This document shows positions 15,894-23,938 of a stretch of 52,007 nucleotides of DNA, piece after piece; positions within the stretch are counted from its first letter, which is position 1; every line of letters begins with the position of its first letter. The stretch covers positions 1 through 52,007 of the IMG/VR virus record IMGVR_UViG_3300035698_012980, one strand, 5' to 3'. The position numbers were made by a program, and so were the translations under genes. Below the pieces are notes generated by a model that worked only from the letters and a program-made list of their open reading frames with translations, was not told where the DNA came from and made no database searches. This stretch comes from a virus.

Positions 15894-17243
15894 ATGAGAC
15901 AAGGATTAAATTTTATTAAATCATTATATGCAAGATCTTATAGTGATATTGAAATTCTTTCATGGATTAATGAAAGACGAGGAAGTATTGAAACTAAAAT
16001 AGATGAGGTAGATTTAAAAGATTTAAAATCTTGGGATTTTAATGAATATGGGTTATCTCATAAATCTGGTAAATTTTATCAGATACAATTAAGAAGAAAC
16101 TCTTTAAATGATCATTCTTGGGATCAACCTATAATTAATCAGCCTGAAATAGGAATACTTGGTTTCATAACAACTGAAATAAATGGAATTCTCCACTTCT
16201 TAGTTCAAGCAAAAGTTGAGCCTGGTAACATTAATATCGTACAATTATCTCCAACTGTACAATCAACAAAAAGTAATTTTAATAGAGTTCATGGTGGATC
16301 AAGTACACCATTTATAGAATACTTTTTAAAAAGTAAATCAAAAATTTTAGTTGATCAATTACAGTCAGAGCAAGGTAGTAGATTTTATAAAAAAAGAAAT
16401 CGAAATATAATTGTAAATATTAATGAACAATTAGAACATCCTAATTTTATTTGGTTGACATTAGGCGATATCATATCAATGATACAATATGATAATACTG
16501 TTAACATGGACACAAGAACAGTTATAAGTTGTATACATTTTGGTTCTTATTTAACTGATGTATTTGAAATTAATAGGGTTTTATTGTCTGATAAAAATGA
16601 TTGGCTTGATTCATTATTAATTAGAGATGTTTATAAACATTCATATCCAGAAATATTATCAAAAATAACAGAGTTTAAATTTAAGAGAGAAAAAGAATCT
16701 AAGATTATAAAATTAAGCGAAACTGATGATTGGTTTTACGAGGATGGGAAAATAATAAATGTTTATGATAATTATTTTGATATTGTAGGATATAACATTT
16801 TTATTGATAACCGTGAAAATATTGCATGGGATCAACCAATGATTAAACCTAAAAATACTGGTGTATGTTGTTTCTTTGTTAAAAAAATTAATAATGTTTA
16901 TCATTTACTTGTACAGCTTAAAGATGAGATTGGTTCATTTGATGGTGTTGAGATGGCTCCAACTATTCAATTGTCTAATGAAAATTTAAATGAATCTCCA
17001 TACTATGATATCTTTAAAAATAATTTAGATACTGATGCAATATTATTCGATGTAATGCAATCAGAAGAAGGTGGCAGATTTTTCCAAGAGCAAAATAGAA
17101 ATATGATAATTGAAATAACTGATGATATCGATGTATATGATATTTTTTTATGGTTAACTGCACAACAATTAAAAACATTTTTGCAATATAATAATTATGT
17201 AAATATTCAAGCACGTTCAATTTTATCCTTATTACCAATATGA
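15894..17243 (+). CDS. NDP-hexose 2,3-dehydratase family protein
   Basis: A 449-residue protein made of two tandem halves, each with the family signature: SWDQPIINQPEIGILGF (~75) with QLSPTVQSTKSNF (~120), and AWDQPMIKPKNTG (~305) with EMAPTIQLSN (~350). Each half also has an EQGSRFYKKRNRN or EEGGRFFQEQNRN block. This two-repeat layout and length match EvaA/TylX3-type dehydratases, which remove the C2 hydroxyl of an NDP-4-keto-6-deoxyhexose and start 2-deoxysugar synthesis. The substrate would come from RmlA/RmlB-type enzymes, not seen here and presumably host-made. It overlaps the next gene by 4 bp (ATGA), indicating coupled translation. Confidence 0.85.
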   Translation: MRQGLNFIKSLYARSYSDIEILSWINERRGSIETKIDEVDLKDLKSWDFNEYGLSHKSGKFYQIQLRRNSLNDHSWDQPIINQPEIGILGFITTEINGILHFLVQAKVEPGNINIVQLSPTVQSTKSNFNRVHGGSSTPFIEYFLKSKSKILVDQLQSEQGSRFYKKRNRNIIVNINEQLEHPNFIWLTLGDIISMIQYDNTVNMDTRTVISCIHFGSYLTDVFEINRVLLSDKNDWLDSLLIRDVYKHSYPEILSKITEFKFKREKESKIIKLSETDDWFYEDGKIINVYDNYFDIVGYNIFIDNRENIAWDQPMIKPKNTGVCCFFVKKINNVYHLLVQLKDEIGSFDGVEMAPTIQLSNENLNESPYYDIFKNNLDTDAILFDVMQSEEGGRFFQEQNRNMIIEITDDIDVYDIFLWLTAQQLKTFLQYNNYVNIQARSILSLLPI

Positions 17244-18193
17244 AAATAGCAATAGTAAATACATCTGATATAGCAAAACGTAAAATTATTCCGGCATTAA
17301 AAGCAATACCAGGAATTGATATTGTTTTGGTGTGTAGTCGTGATATTAATAAAGCAAAACTATTTGCAAAAGAATTTGATATTCTGAATTATACTAATGA
17401 TTTATATTCTATTGAAAATGTAGATGCAGTATATATTTCTACGCCAACAGGATTACATACACATTACATAAATATTTTTATTGATAAAGGAATCAATGTT
17501 TTTTGTGAAAAATCATTAACTACTGATCTTAATGAAACGATATATCTTATTAATAAAGCTGAGCGTAATGGTGTTATAATACAAGAAAATTATGCATTTG
17601 AATTTCATTCCCAATGGGAGTTTATAAAAAAACATATACCTACAATAGGAAATCTTCAATATATTAAATCATCATTTGAATTTCCACCAAGAAATACTTT
17701 AACTGATTTTAGATATCAAAAAACTTTAGGCGGTGGATGTTTATATGATGCTGGTGGATATCCTATTAAATTAGCTTCTCTTATATTAGATGACGTATAT
17801 TCATATACTGCAACAAACCGAATATCAAATAAACATAATGTAGATATTGGTGGTAATTGTTACATAACTGACATACAAGGAACTTCTGCATTTTTAACAT
17901 GGAGTTTTCAATCAACATATAAGTGTAATGTTGAAATAGTAGGTGATAATGGTACAATTAAATCTAATAGAATTTTTACACCAACTAACGAAACACCTGT
18001 CGAAGTGACAGTAGAATATCTTAATAATGAAACAAAAACACGTACCTTTATTGATGATCATTTTATTAATATCTTAGTAGATTTTAAACGAAGAATAGAA
18101 AATAATGATAACTCACATCATAAAGAAATAATTAAACAATCAAATTGGCAATCAGATGTATCGACTTGTAGTATCTCAACCGACATTAAGTAA
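17240..18193 (+). CDS. Gfo/Idh/MocA-family NDP-sugar oxidoreductase
   Basis: A 317-residue NAD(P)-dependent oxidoreductase. The Rossmann N terminus MKIAIVNTSDIAKRKIIPAL binds the cofactor (the usual Gly-rich GxGxxA is degenerate), and the family core VDAVYISTPTGLHTHY (~67-82) and FCEKSLTTDLNE (~93-105), with the EKP-type Lys, are clear. A YDAGGYPIKLASLIL stretch (~170) matches the D-x-G-x-H-like region with Tyr-Pro in place of the usual Cys/His. Next to a 2,3-dehydratase this class usually acts as the 3-ketoreductase of deoxysugar pathways. The start overlaps the dehydratase stop, and the 3' end overlaps the aminotransferase by 38 bp. Confidence 0.8.
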   Translation: MKIAIVNTSDIAKRKIIPALKAIPGIDIVLVCSRDINKAKLFAKEFDILNYTNDLYSIENVDAVYISTPTGLHTHYINIFIDKGINVFCEKSLTTDLNETIYLINKAERNGVIIQENYAFEFHSQWEFIKKHIPTIGNLQYIKSSFEFPPRNTLTDFRYQKTLGGGCLYDAGGYPIKLASLILDDVYSYTATNRISNKHNVDIGGNCYITDIQGTSAFLTWSFQSTYKCNVEIVGDNGTIKSNRIFTPTNETPVEVTVEYLNNETKTRTFIDDHFINILVDFKRRIENNDNSHHKEIIKQSNWQSDVSTCSISTDIK

Positions 18194-19250
18194 TTTTAAT
18201 GATTTTGCTATCCTGGCTAAAGAAGTATGGGATAGTGGCATTTTAACTCATAATGGACCTAAAGTTCAAGAATTAGAAATTCAATTAAAAAAGAAATGGG
18301 ATATCCCAAATCTTTCTCTTGTGACAAATGGTACTGTTGCATTAGAAATAGCATTACGAGCATTAGAATTACCAAAAGGCTCAGATATTATTACTACATC
18401 TTTTACGTGGATTGCTACACCTGCATCTATTGTTTGGGCAGGTTATAATCCTATCTTTGTTGATATTAATCCTAATACTCTTAATATAGATCCTGAAAAA
18501 ATCGAGGAATTAATTACTGAAAATACTTCAGCAATTATGGCTGTGCATGTTTTTTCTAATCCATGTGATATTGAAGCAATTGAAAAAATTGCAGATAAGC
18601 ATAATTTAAAAGTTATATATGATGCAGCACACGCAGTAGGTGTAAATTATAAAGGAATTGATATTTCGCAATATGGTGATATATCTACACATTCATATCA
18701 CGCGACAAAAATTTATAATACAGGTGAAGGTGGATCTATAATAACTACAGATAATGATAGTGCTAAATTAATAGAACGATTACGATTTTTTGGCCATGAT
18801 GATTCCAAAGATATTGCTCATGATGGTACCAATGGAAAAATGCATGAAATTTCTGCATGTATTGGTTTATCTAATTTAGAGTTATTGGATATGACAATAT
18901 CTCATAGAAAACATTTAACTGAAAGATATCATAAGTTATTAAAACATTCTAATATTAAATTTCAGAGTTTTGATAAAAAATCTTATAATTATTCATATAT
19001 GCCAATTATTTTCAATAGTGAAGTAGCTTGTTTAAAAGTCTATAAAGATCTTGAACATATTGGAATTTTAGCCAGACGTTATTTTTACCCATCTTTAGAT
19101 TCATTAGAAATATTTGATAATGTTAACGTATGTCCAGTAAGTAGAGATATCTCATCTAGAATTTTATGTTTGCCATGTCATGATGGTGTTACATTTAAAG
19201 ATGTCGATGAAATATCAAATCAAATATTGAATTCAATCCAGAATATATAA
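18156..19250 (+). CDS. DegT/DnrJ/EryC1-family PLP aminotransferase
   Basis: A 364-residue sugar aminotransferase. The N terminus VVSQPTL...WDSGILTHNGPKVQELE is typical, followed by LVTNGTVALEIALRAL (substrate and PLP phosphate), FTWIATPASIVWAG, the PLP-ring Asp in VIYDAAHAVG (~150-160) and the Schiff-base Lys in SYHATKIYNTGEGG (~185). The family transfers an amino group from Glu to a keto group of an NDP-sugar. With the 2,3-dehydratase and reductase, a 3- or 4-amino-2,6-dideoxy sugar is plausible. The ATG at 18156 is favoured because the family motif starts within four residues; it overlaps the upstream gene by 38 bp. Confidence 0.85.
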   Translation: MYRLVVSQPTLSNFNDFAILAKEVWDSGILTHNGPKVQELEIQLKKKWDIPNLSLVTNGTVALEIALRALELPKGSDIITTSFTWIATPASIVWAGYNPIFVDINPNTLNIDPEKIEELITENTSAIMAVHVFSNPCDIEAIEKIADKHNLKVIYDAAHAVGVNYKGIDISQYGDISTHSYHATKIYNTGEGGSIITTDNDSAKLIERLRFFGHDDSKDIAHDGTNGKMHEISACIGLSNLELLDMTISHRKHLTERYHKLLKHSNIKFQSFDKKSYNYSYMPIIFNSEVACLKVYKDLEHIGILARRYFYPSLDSLEIFDNVNVCPVSRDISSRILCLPCHDGVTFKDVDEISNQILNSIQNI

Positions 19251-19265
19251 TAAAAAATAAAGCGA

Positions 19266-20153
19266 ATGCTATTATCTTATAATGAATACTTGCTTCTAGA
19301 AAATTATATACAAGATTCTAATTTTAATTTACTTACTGAAAAGAATTTAACCAACGAAATTGATAGTAATATTAAGTTTGGTATTGTTTTACCAACATAC
19401 CGTATTAAAAAAGATGGTAATGTACATGCTTCACGAGCAGCTCATATGACTACTATTGATCTTCTTAAAGATGCAATAACATCAATAAAAGAACAGAAAT
19501 ATAAAAATTGGAAATTGTTTATAGTTGGTGATGCATATGAAGATGATCAAGAAGTAAAAGATTTATTAAAATCAACATTAAGTTCAGATCAATATGTATA
19601 TCATAATTTATCATCACCGGGTGAACGAGATTCTAATATAACATCTGAACAAAAATGGATGACATGTGGTACTGCTGCAATGAATAAAGGAATTGACATG
19701 TGTAAATCAAATAATATTGAATACATTGTTCGACTTGATCATGATGATAAATGGACATCTAATCATTTAGAATTATTAGCAAAAACATATACGCAGTTTC
19801 CAGATATAGGTTTTGTATTTACACAATCAAAGAAAAAAATTGATGCACCTAATTCATCTAAATCATATATGATGATGCCTGATGAAAAAGCTACATTAGA
19901 TGTAAATAATAAAGGATACGTATCAGGAAATACTGGTCATTCATCAGTATCTTGGCGTCCTAAATTAATAGGAACTTTTAAATACAGAAATGTAAATGAT
20001 CAAAAAAATACTGAACCTAGAAACAAATCTGTTATAGCAGGCGATATTGATATGTTCAAACGTATAATGGACAAGGTTAAAAAAGATGGTCATAATTATA
20101 TTTACATACCACAAACAACAAATTTTGTAAGAAATCGCAAAGGAAAATTTTAA
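19266..20153 (+). CDS. Family 2 glycosyltransferase
   Basis: A 295-residue GT-A protein. FGIVLPTYRIKKDG (~38-51) is the nucleotide-sugar strand, AITSIKEQKYKNWKLFIVGD (~73-92) is typical of GT2 enzymes, and YIVRLDHDDKWT (~155-166) holds the metal-binding DxD. Unusually, ~35 residues precede the GT core, beginning MLLSYNEYLLLENY. This resembles a T4-type capsid-targeting tag with an L-x-E cleavage site (LLE|N). If processed by gp21, the enzyme could be packaged in the head. The acceptor (DNA, virion protein or host glycan) is not deducible. No membrane segment is present. Confidence 0.75.
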   Translation: MLLSYNEYLLLENYIQDSNFNLLTEKNLTNEIDSNIKFGIVLPTYRIKKDGNVHASRAAHMTTIDLLKDAITSIKEQKYKNWKLFIVGDAYEDDQEVKDLLKSTLSSDQYVYHNLSSPGERDSNITSEQKWMTCGTAAMNKGIDMCKSNNIEYIVRLDHDDKWTSNHLELLAKTYTQFPDIGFVFTQSKKKIDAPNSSKSYMMMPDEKATLDVNNKGYVSGNTGHSSVSWRPKLIGTFKYRNVNDQKNTEPRNKSVIAGDIDMFKRIMDKVKKDGHNYIYIPQTTNFVRNRKGKF

Positions 20154-20199
20154 TAGTACAACTTTAAATATATAATTAAACAAATAAAAAATAAACATT

Positions 20200-20376
20200 A
20201 TGGATACATTTGAAAAAATAAAAGATTTAATTGCAACAACTGAAGCTGATGTAGAAAAATTTTATGAGAAAGGCAATAAAGCAGCTGCAGTTAGAATAAG
20301 AAAGTCAATGCAAGATCTTAAAACATTAGCACAAGAACTTAGACTTAACGTACAAGAAACTAAAAACAACTTATAA
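20200..20376 (+). CDS. Hc1-type histone H1-like DNA-binding protein, 58 aa
   Basis: ATG at 20200 opens a 58-codon frame: MDTFEKIKDLIATTEADVEK, then FYEKGNKAAAVRIRKSMQDL, ending KTLAQELRLNVQETKNNL. The FxEKGNKAA-x-RxRKxxQxLK core is the hallmark of the small Hc1/histone-H1-like proteins found across Bacteroidota. The protein is helical and moderately basic in the middle and is thought to bind DNA and affect nucleoid packing. It lies alone between the GT2 gene and a 13-bp hairpin, after a 46-bp A/T leader. A phage copy could condense phage DNA, alter host chromatin or help packaging; function is inferred from family only. Confidence 0.75.
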   Translation: MDTFEKIKDLIATTEADVEKFYEKGNKAAAVRIRKSMQDLKTLAQELRLNVQETKNNL

Positions 20377-20404
20377 ATAATATTTCCCTTTTTCTTCCTT
20401 ACTT

Positions 20405-20435
20405 AATGGACTATCTAACAACTAGATAGTCCATT
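20405..20435 (+). terminator. Perfect 13-bp hairpin, probable terminator
   Basis: AATGGACTATCTA (20405-20417) pairs perfectly with TAGATAGTCCATT (20423-20435) around a 5-nt loop, 28 bp after the histone-like gene. The T-tract after it is short (TTTC), so termination may be partial, or it may be an RNA-stability or processing element. Confidence 0.65.
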
Positions 20436-20493
20436 TCTAGTTAAAAAACCCACAATTTTCTTGAAACCTTTTGATTTTAGTGTATATAATTAT

Positions 20494-20501
20494 TATAAAT
20501 T
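20494..20501 (+). promoter_or_regulatory. TATAAATT promoter-like box
   Basis: Near match to the T4 late motif, 17-24 nt before the ATG at 20518, after the 13-bp hairpin. A TTTTG at 20469-20473 upstream could also fit a host-like promoter. Weak call. Confidence 0.25.
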
Positions 20502-20517
20502 TAATTAAATACAACTC

Positions 20518-21870
20518 ATGAAAAAATCAACAGTAGCATTTTTCGTAGTAGGTTCTGCCATAAAATTTAGCAAAAAGAAACTATTACGTTCAGATGGTAG
20601 TACTGAGTACTATGCCACTATGAAACTTCTTTTACGAAATGAAAATATCGAAAGAATTTTATTACTTTCTCATAGTGATTGGGGTCGTCTATCTGCAGAA
20701 GAAAGAATAAAATTTGATCCTCAGAAAAAAATATATGATCCTTTTTCTGAAATACCTGCCCTCTCTTCTAGGAAAAAACCTGATTCATTAGAAGAACGTC
20801 GTAATTATTATATGAATTTTTACAAGACATTAAATGATTTAGGAATTAAAGCAGACTTTGGACTTGGCTTTACTTCACAAGGATGGAGTACAACTGCATT
20901 ACCAGGATATCTTAATACTCTTAAGCCACCTTATAAACCAGTAAAATGTTTAGATATGACTTTATTTTACGCAAGTGAAATAATCTATTATTTGAATATG
21001 ACTGGATTAAAGTGGTGGTTATTAGCAACAGATCCACGATACGTTAAACCTTCAATGAGATATAGAGATATTGTTAACCTACCACAAAAGGTACTAGGCC
21101 AACAGGATTTTGATATTGAATGGTTTGGAGTTAAGGAATTAAAACGCGATGCATCAGTTGAAAATGGCGATTACACAACTCGAAATATTGTGTCTAGATA
21201 TAGCGGTATTGAAAAAATGAATTTAATGGATAGTGGAGTTATAGATCCTACTGATATTGAAAAACCTCATAAATTTACAATCGTATCTATGCAACTTTCT
21301 TCTCCTACTTCAAAGAAGGATTTAAGATATGATATCATCAAAGAATATGTTTTAGATAAAGACCCTGATGCTAACGCTAGAGTATTTGGCAAATGGTCTG
21401 ATTATTTTAAAGGAGATTATTCTCAATTTAAAGGATATATTGCAACAGAAGATTTAGATAGAACTTTTTTAGAAACACGATACACAATTGTATTACCAAC
21501 AGCAGCAGGCTGGGTAACTTCAAAATATGCTGAAATGTTACAATTAGGAGTACTTCCGTTTTTCCATCCTGATTATGATACACAATTTCATATAGTTCCG
21601 GAAAATCATCCATTAAGATTACAAAGCGCAGATGATTTTTATAAAAAGATGGAATATTTTGATAAGAATCCTGATAAAAGAATTAAATTCATTAAGCATT
21701 TACAAAATATATTGATATCTAATGCATACACCGGTAAATTTATGATTGATTTAATAAATGAAAATTTAGAAGAATCTAACTTAGATGTAAGACTTTCTGA
21801 TACTAGCACTTCTTTATTTAGCGCAACAACCAAAGTAATTAAAGAAACTAAAAATAATAAACTTTTTTAA
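20518..21870 (+). CDS. Putative GT-B-fold glycosyltransferase
   Basis: A 450-residue protein with no close family I can name. The N-terminal half has alternating beta strands and helices (STVAFFVVGSAIKF, RILLLSHSDW). The C-terminal part has FTIVSMQLSSPTSKKDLRY, a RVFGKWSDYFKG stretch, and TRYTIVLPTAAGWVTSKYAE followed by LQLGVLPFFHPDYD and PENHPLRLQSADDF. That last arrangement (a protected strand, an S-x-Y-x-E helix, then GVLPFF) resembles the sugar-nucleotide-binding domain of GT-B glycosyltransferases, including DNA glucosyltransferase-like phage enzymes. Its neighbours are further transferases and a C5-methyltransferase homologue. DNA as acceptor is only a hypothesis. Two bases separate it from the next start. 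Confidence 0.5.
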   Translation: MKKSTVAFFVVGSAIKFSKKKLLRSDGSTEYYATMKLLLRNENIERILLLSHSDWGRLSAEERIKFDPQKKIYDPFSEIPALSSRKKPDSLEERRNYYMNFYKTLNDLGIKADFGLGFTSQGWSTTALPGYLNTLKPPYKPVKCLDMTLFYASEIIYYLNMTGLKWWLLATDPRYVKPSMRYRDIVNLPQKVLGQQDFDIEWFGVKELKRDASVENGDYTTRNIVSRYSGIEKMNLMDSGVIDPTDIEKPHKFTIVSMQLSSPTSKKDLRYDIIKEYVLDKDPDANARVFGKWSDYFKGDYSQFKGYIATEDLDRTFLETRYTIVLPTAAGWVTSKYAEMLQLGVLPFFHPDYDTQFHIVPENHPLRLQSADDFYKKMEYFDKNPDKRIKFIKHLQNILISNAYTGKFMIDLINENLEESNLDVRLSDTSTSLFSATTKVIKETKNNKLF

Positions 21871-21871
21871 T

Positions 21872-22816
21872 ATGAAAAAAATAACGATAGTTACAACTAC
21901 GATTAATTCTCCAACTGAGGCAACATTAAAGTTTTGCGAAATTACTAAGAAAAAGAAAAACTTTACATTTGTTATTGTCGGTGATTTAAAAACTCCTCAT
22001 CATGAGTATAGAAAATTAGAAGAAACTTATGAACGTGTTGTTTATTTAGACCCTGATATGCAGGAAGAAGTATATCCTGAATTAAGCGATGCAATTGAAT
22101 GGAAAAAAATTCAACGAAGAAATATTGGTTTTGTATATGCATATAATACAGGTTGTGATGTATTAGCAACTGTAGATGATGATAATATTCCATACCCAAA
22201 TTGGGGTGATAATATTTTAGTTGGTGAAGATGTTGTATACGATGAGTATGAAAATATGTCTGCACCTTATTTTGATCCATTATCTCCAACAAAAGATAAT
22301 CATTTATGGCACAGAGGATATCCTCTTAAATACTTAACAGTAAAAAATGATATACAATATAGAGGCCTTAATACTAAACAATGTTTAGTTCAAGCTAATT
22401 TATGGGACGGTGATCCGGATATTGATGCTATGGCAAGATTAACTCATTTACCTTGTGTTAAGTATTCTGATATAACTGCTCCTTATGGAAGTCAACAAAT
22501 TGCTCCATTTAATTCACAAAATACATTTATTGCTCGTGAACTTATACCTTATTATGCCGTATTGCCTTTTACTGGTAGAATGGATGATATTTGGGGTTCA
22601 TATATAGTACAAAAGTATTTTCCAAATTCTGTTGTATATGATGTTGCTACTGTATTCCAAGACAGAAACGAACAAGATTTAGTAACAAATTTAGAAGCTG
22701 AGATTATAGGATATCGTAATACACTTGATATAATTGAATCAGATTATTTTGAAGACTTATTACCAGAAAAAGCTCTACATTTTTGGAAGTGTTATAGAAA
22801 TGAATTTAAAAAATAA
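21872..22816 (+). CDS. GT-A-type glycosyltransferase, STELLO/DUF288-like
   Basis: A 314-residue protein. ITIVTTTINSPTE (~4-16) is an N-terminal nucleotide-binding strand, NFTFVIVGDLKTP follows, and CDVLATVDDDNIPYPNWGDN (~95-114) carries a DDD metal-binding motif. PLSPTKDNHLWHRGYPL and a MDDIWGSYIVQKYFP segment (~235-250) are in the positions where GT-A enzymes bind acceptor and a catalytic Asp. The layout resembles the STELLO/DUF288 group and, more distantly, reversibly glycosylated polypeptides. Sugar and acceptor unknown. It lies between the GT-B candidate (2-bp gap) and the epimerase (9-bp gap), clearly in one operon. Confidence 0.6.
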   Translation: MKKITIVTTTINSPTEATLKFCEITKKKKNFTFVIVGDLKTPHHEYRKLEETYERVVYLDPDMQEEVYPELSDAIEWKKIQRRNIGFVYAYNTGCDVLATVDDDNIPYPNWGDNILVGEDVVYDEYENMSAPYFDPLSPTKDNHLWHRGYPLKYLTVKNDIQYRGLNTKQCLVQANLWDGDPDIDAMARLTHLPCVKYSDITAPYGSQQIAPFNSQNTFIARELIPYYAVLPFTGRMDDIWGSYIVQKYFPNSVVYDVATVFQDRNEQDLVTNLEAEIIGYRNTLDIIESDYFEDLLPEKALHFWKCYRNEFKK

Positions 22817-22825
22817 AATAAAGAT

Positions 22826-23938
22826 ATGAGACAAAAAACTGCATTAATATTAGGGGGTGGTGGATTCATCGGTGGCCATTTAGCTAAAAAATTAAAAAGA
22901 CAAGGCTACTGGGTTAGAGTAGTAGATTTAAAACGCCATGAATATTTTGATAAGGATGAAGATTTCTGTAATGATTTTGTTCTAGGTGATTTAAGAGATC
23001 CTAAAATAGTCGAAGCATGTTTTAGATTAGAATATTCTAATCATCACCCAATTAATTATAATCTTTATAAAGCACCTTATAGTTCAATTGAATCTTTCGA
23101 TGAAGTATACCAATTAGCTGCTGATATGGGTGGCGCTGGATTTGTTTTCACTGGAGAAAACGATGCAGATATCATGCATAATTCAGCTTTAGTTAATCTT
23201 AATGTATCTAAATTTGCAACAGATACAAAAGTTGGTAAAATCTTTTATAGTTCATCTGCATGTATGTATCCTGAACATAATCAAGTGGATCCTAACAATC
23301 CTAATTGTAAAGAAGATTCTGCATATCCTGCAAATCCTGACTCAGATTATGGCTGGGAAAAATTATTTAGTGAAAGATTATATTTAGCATTTCATAGAAA
23401 TTATGGATTAAATGTTAAGATAGCAAGGTTTCATAATATATTTGGACCGTACGGTACATGGGAAGGTGGAAGAGAAAAAGCTCCAGCTGCTATGTGTAGA
23501 AAAGCTATTTTAGCGAAACCTGAAGATCATATATATGATATTAAAGCTGATGAAATAGAAGTTTGGGGCAATGGTGCTCAAACTAGAACATTTCTTTATA
23601 TTGATGAATGTCTTGAAGCAATCGAAAGATTTATGAATCATGATGAATTTTTAGGTCCAGTTAATATAGGATCTGAAGAAATGATTACTATCAATGGGTT
23701 AGCTGAAATGGCAGTTAACTTTTCCGGAAAGAATATTAAAATTCATAATATTGAAGGTAAAGAATTTGAAGATAAGTATGGCCACGCATGTCCAATTGGA
23801 GTAAACGGAAGAAATTCAGATAATGAACTTTATAAAAAATGGATGGGCTGGGAAGTTTCACAACCTTTAATTGAAGGTATGGAAATTACTTATGATTGGA
23901 TTGAAGGAGAAATTAATAAACAAAAAGAAAATGAGTAA
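22826..23938 (+). CDS. NAD-dependent sugar epimerase, GDP-mannose 3,5-epimerase-like
   Basis: A 370-residue extended short-chain dehydrogenase. The N-terminal LILGGGGFIGGHLAKKLKRQ is the GxxGxxG dinucleotide site. YQLAADMGGAGFV (~93-105) and YSSSACMYPEHNQ (~140-152) are typical of GDP-mannose 3,5-epimerase, and YGWEKLFSERL gives the YxxxK catalytic pair (~173-177). RFHNIFGPYGTWEGGREKAP is another family hallmark. The usual reaction converts GDP-D-mannose to GDP-L-galactose or GDP-L-gulose. The last 8 bases (ATGAGTAA) overlap the next gene's start. It would supply the nearby glycosyltransferases with a sugar different from the deoxy-amino sugar branch. Confidence 0.85.
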   Translation: MRQKTALILGGGGFIGGHLAKKLKRQGYWVRVVDLKRHEYFDKDEDFCNDFVLGDLRDPKIVEACFRLEYSNHHPINYNLYKAPYSSIESFDEVYQLAADMGGAGFVFTGENDADIMHNSALVNLNVSKFATDTKVGKIFYSSSACMYPEHNQVDPNNPNCKEDSAYPANPDSDYGWEKLFSERLYLAFHRNYGLNVKIARFHNIFGPYGTWEGGREKAPAAMCRKAILAKPEDHIYDIKADEIEVWGNGAQTRTFLYIDECLEAIERFMNHDEFLGPVNIGSEEMITINGLAEMAVNFSGKNIKIHNIEGKEFEDKYGHACPIGVNGRNSDNELYKKWMGWEVSQPLIEGMEITYDWIEGEINKQKENE

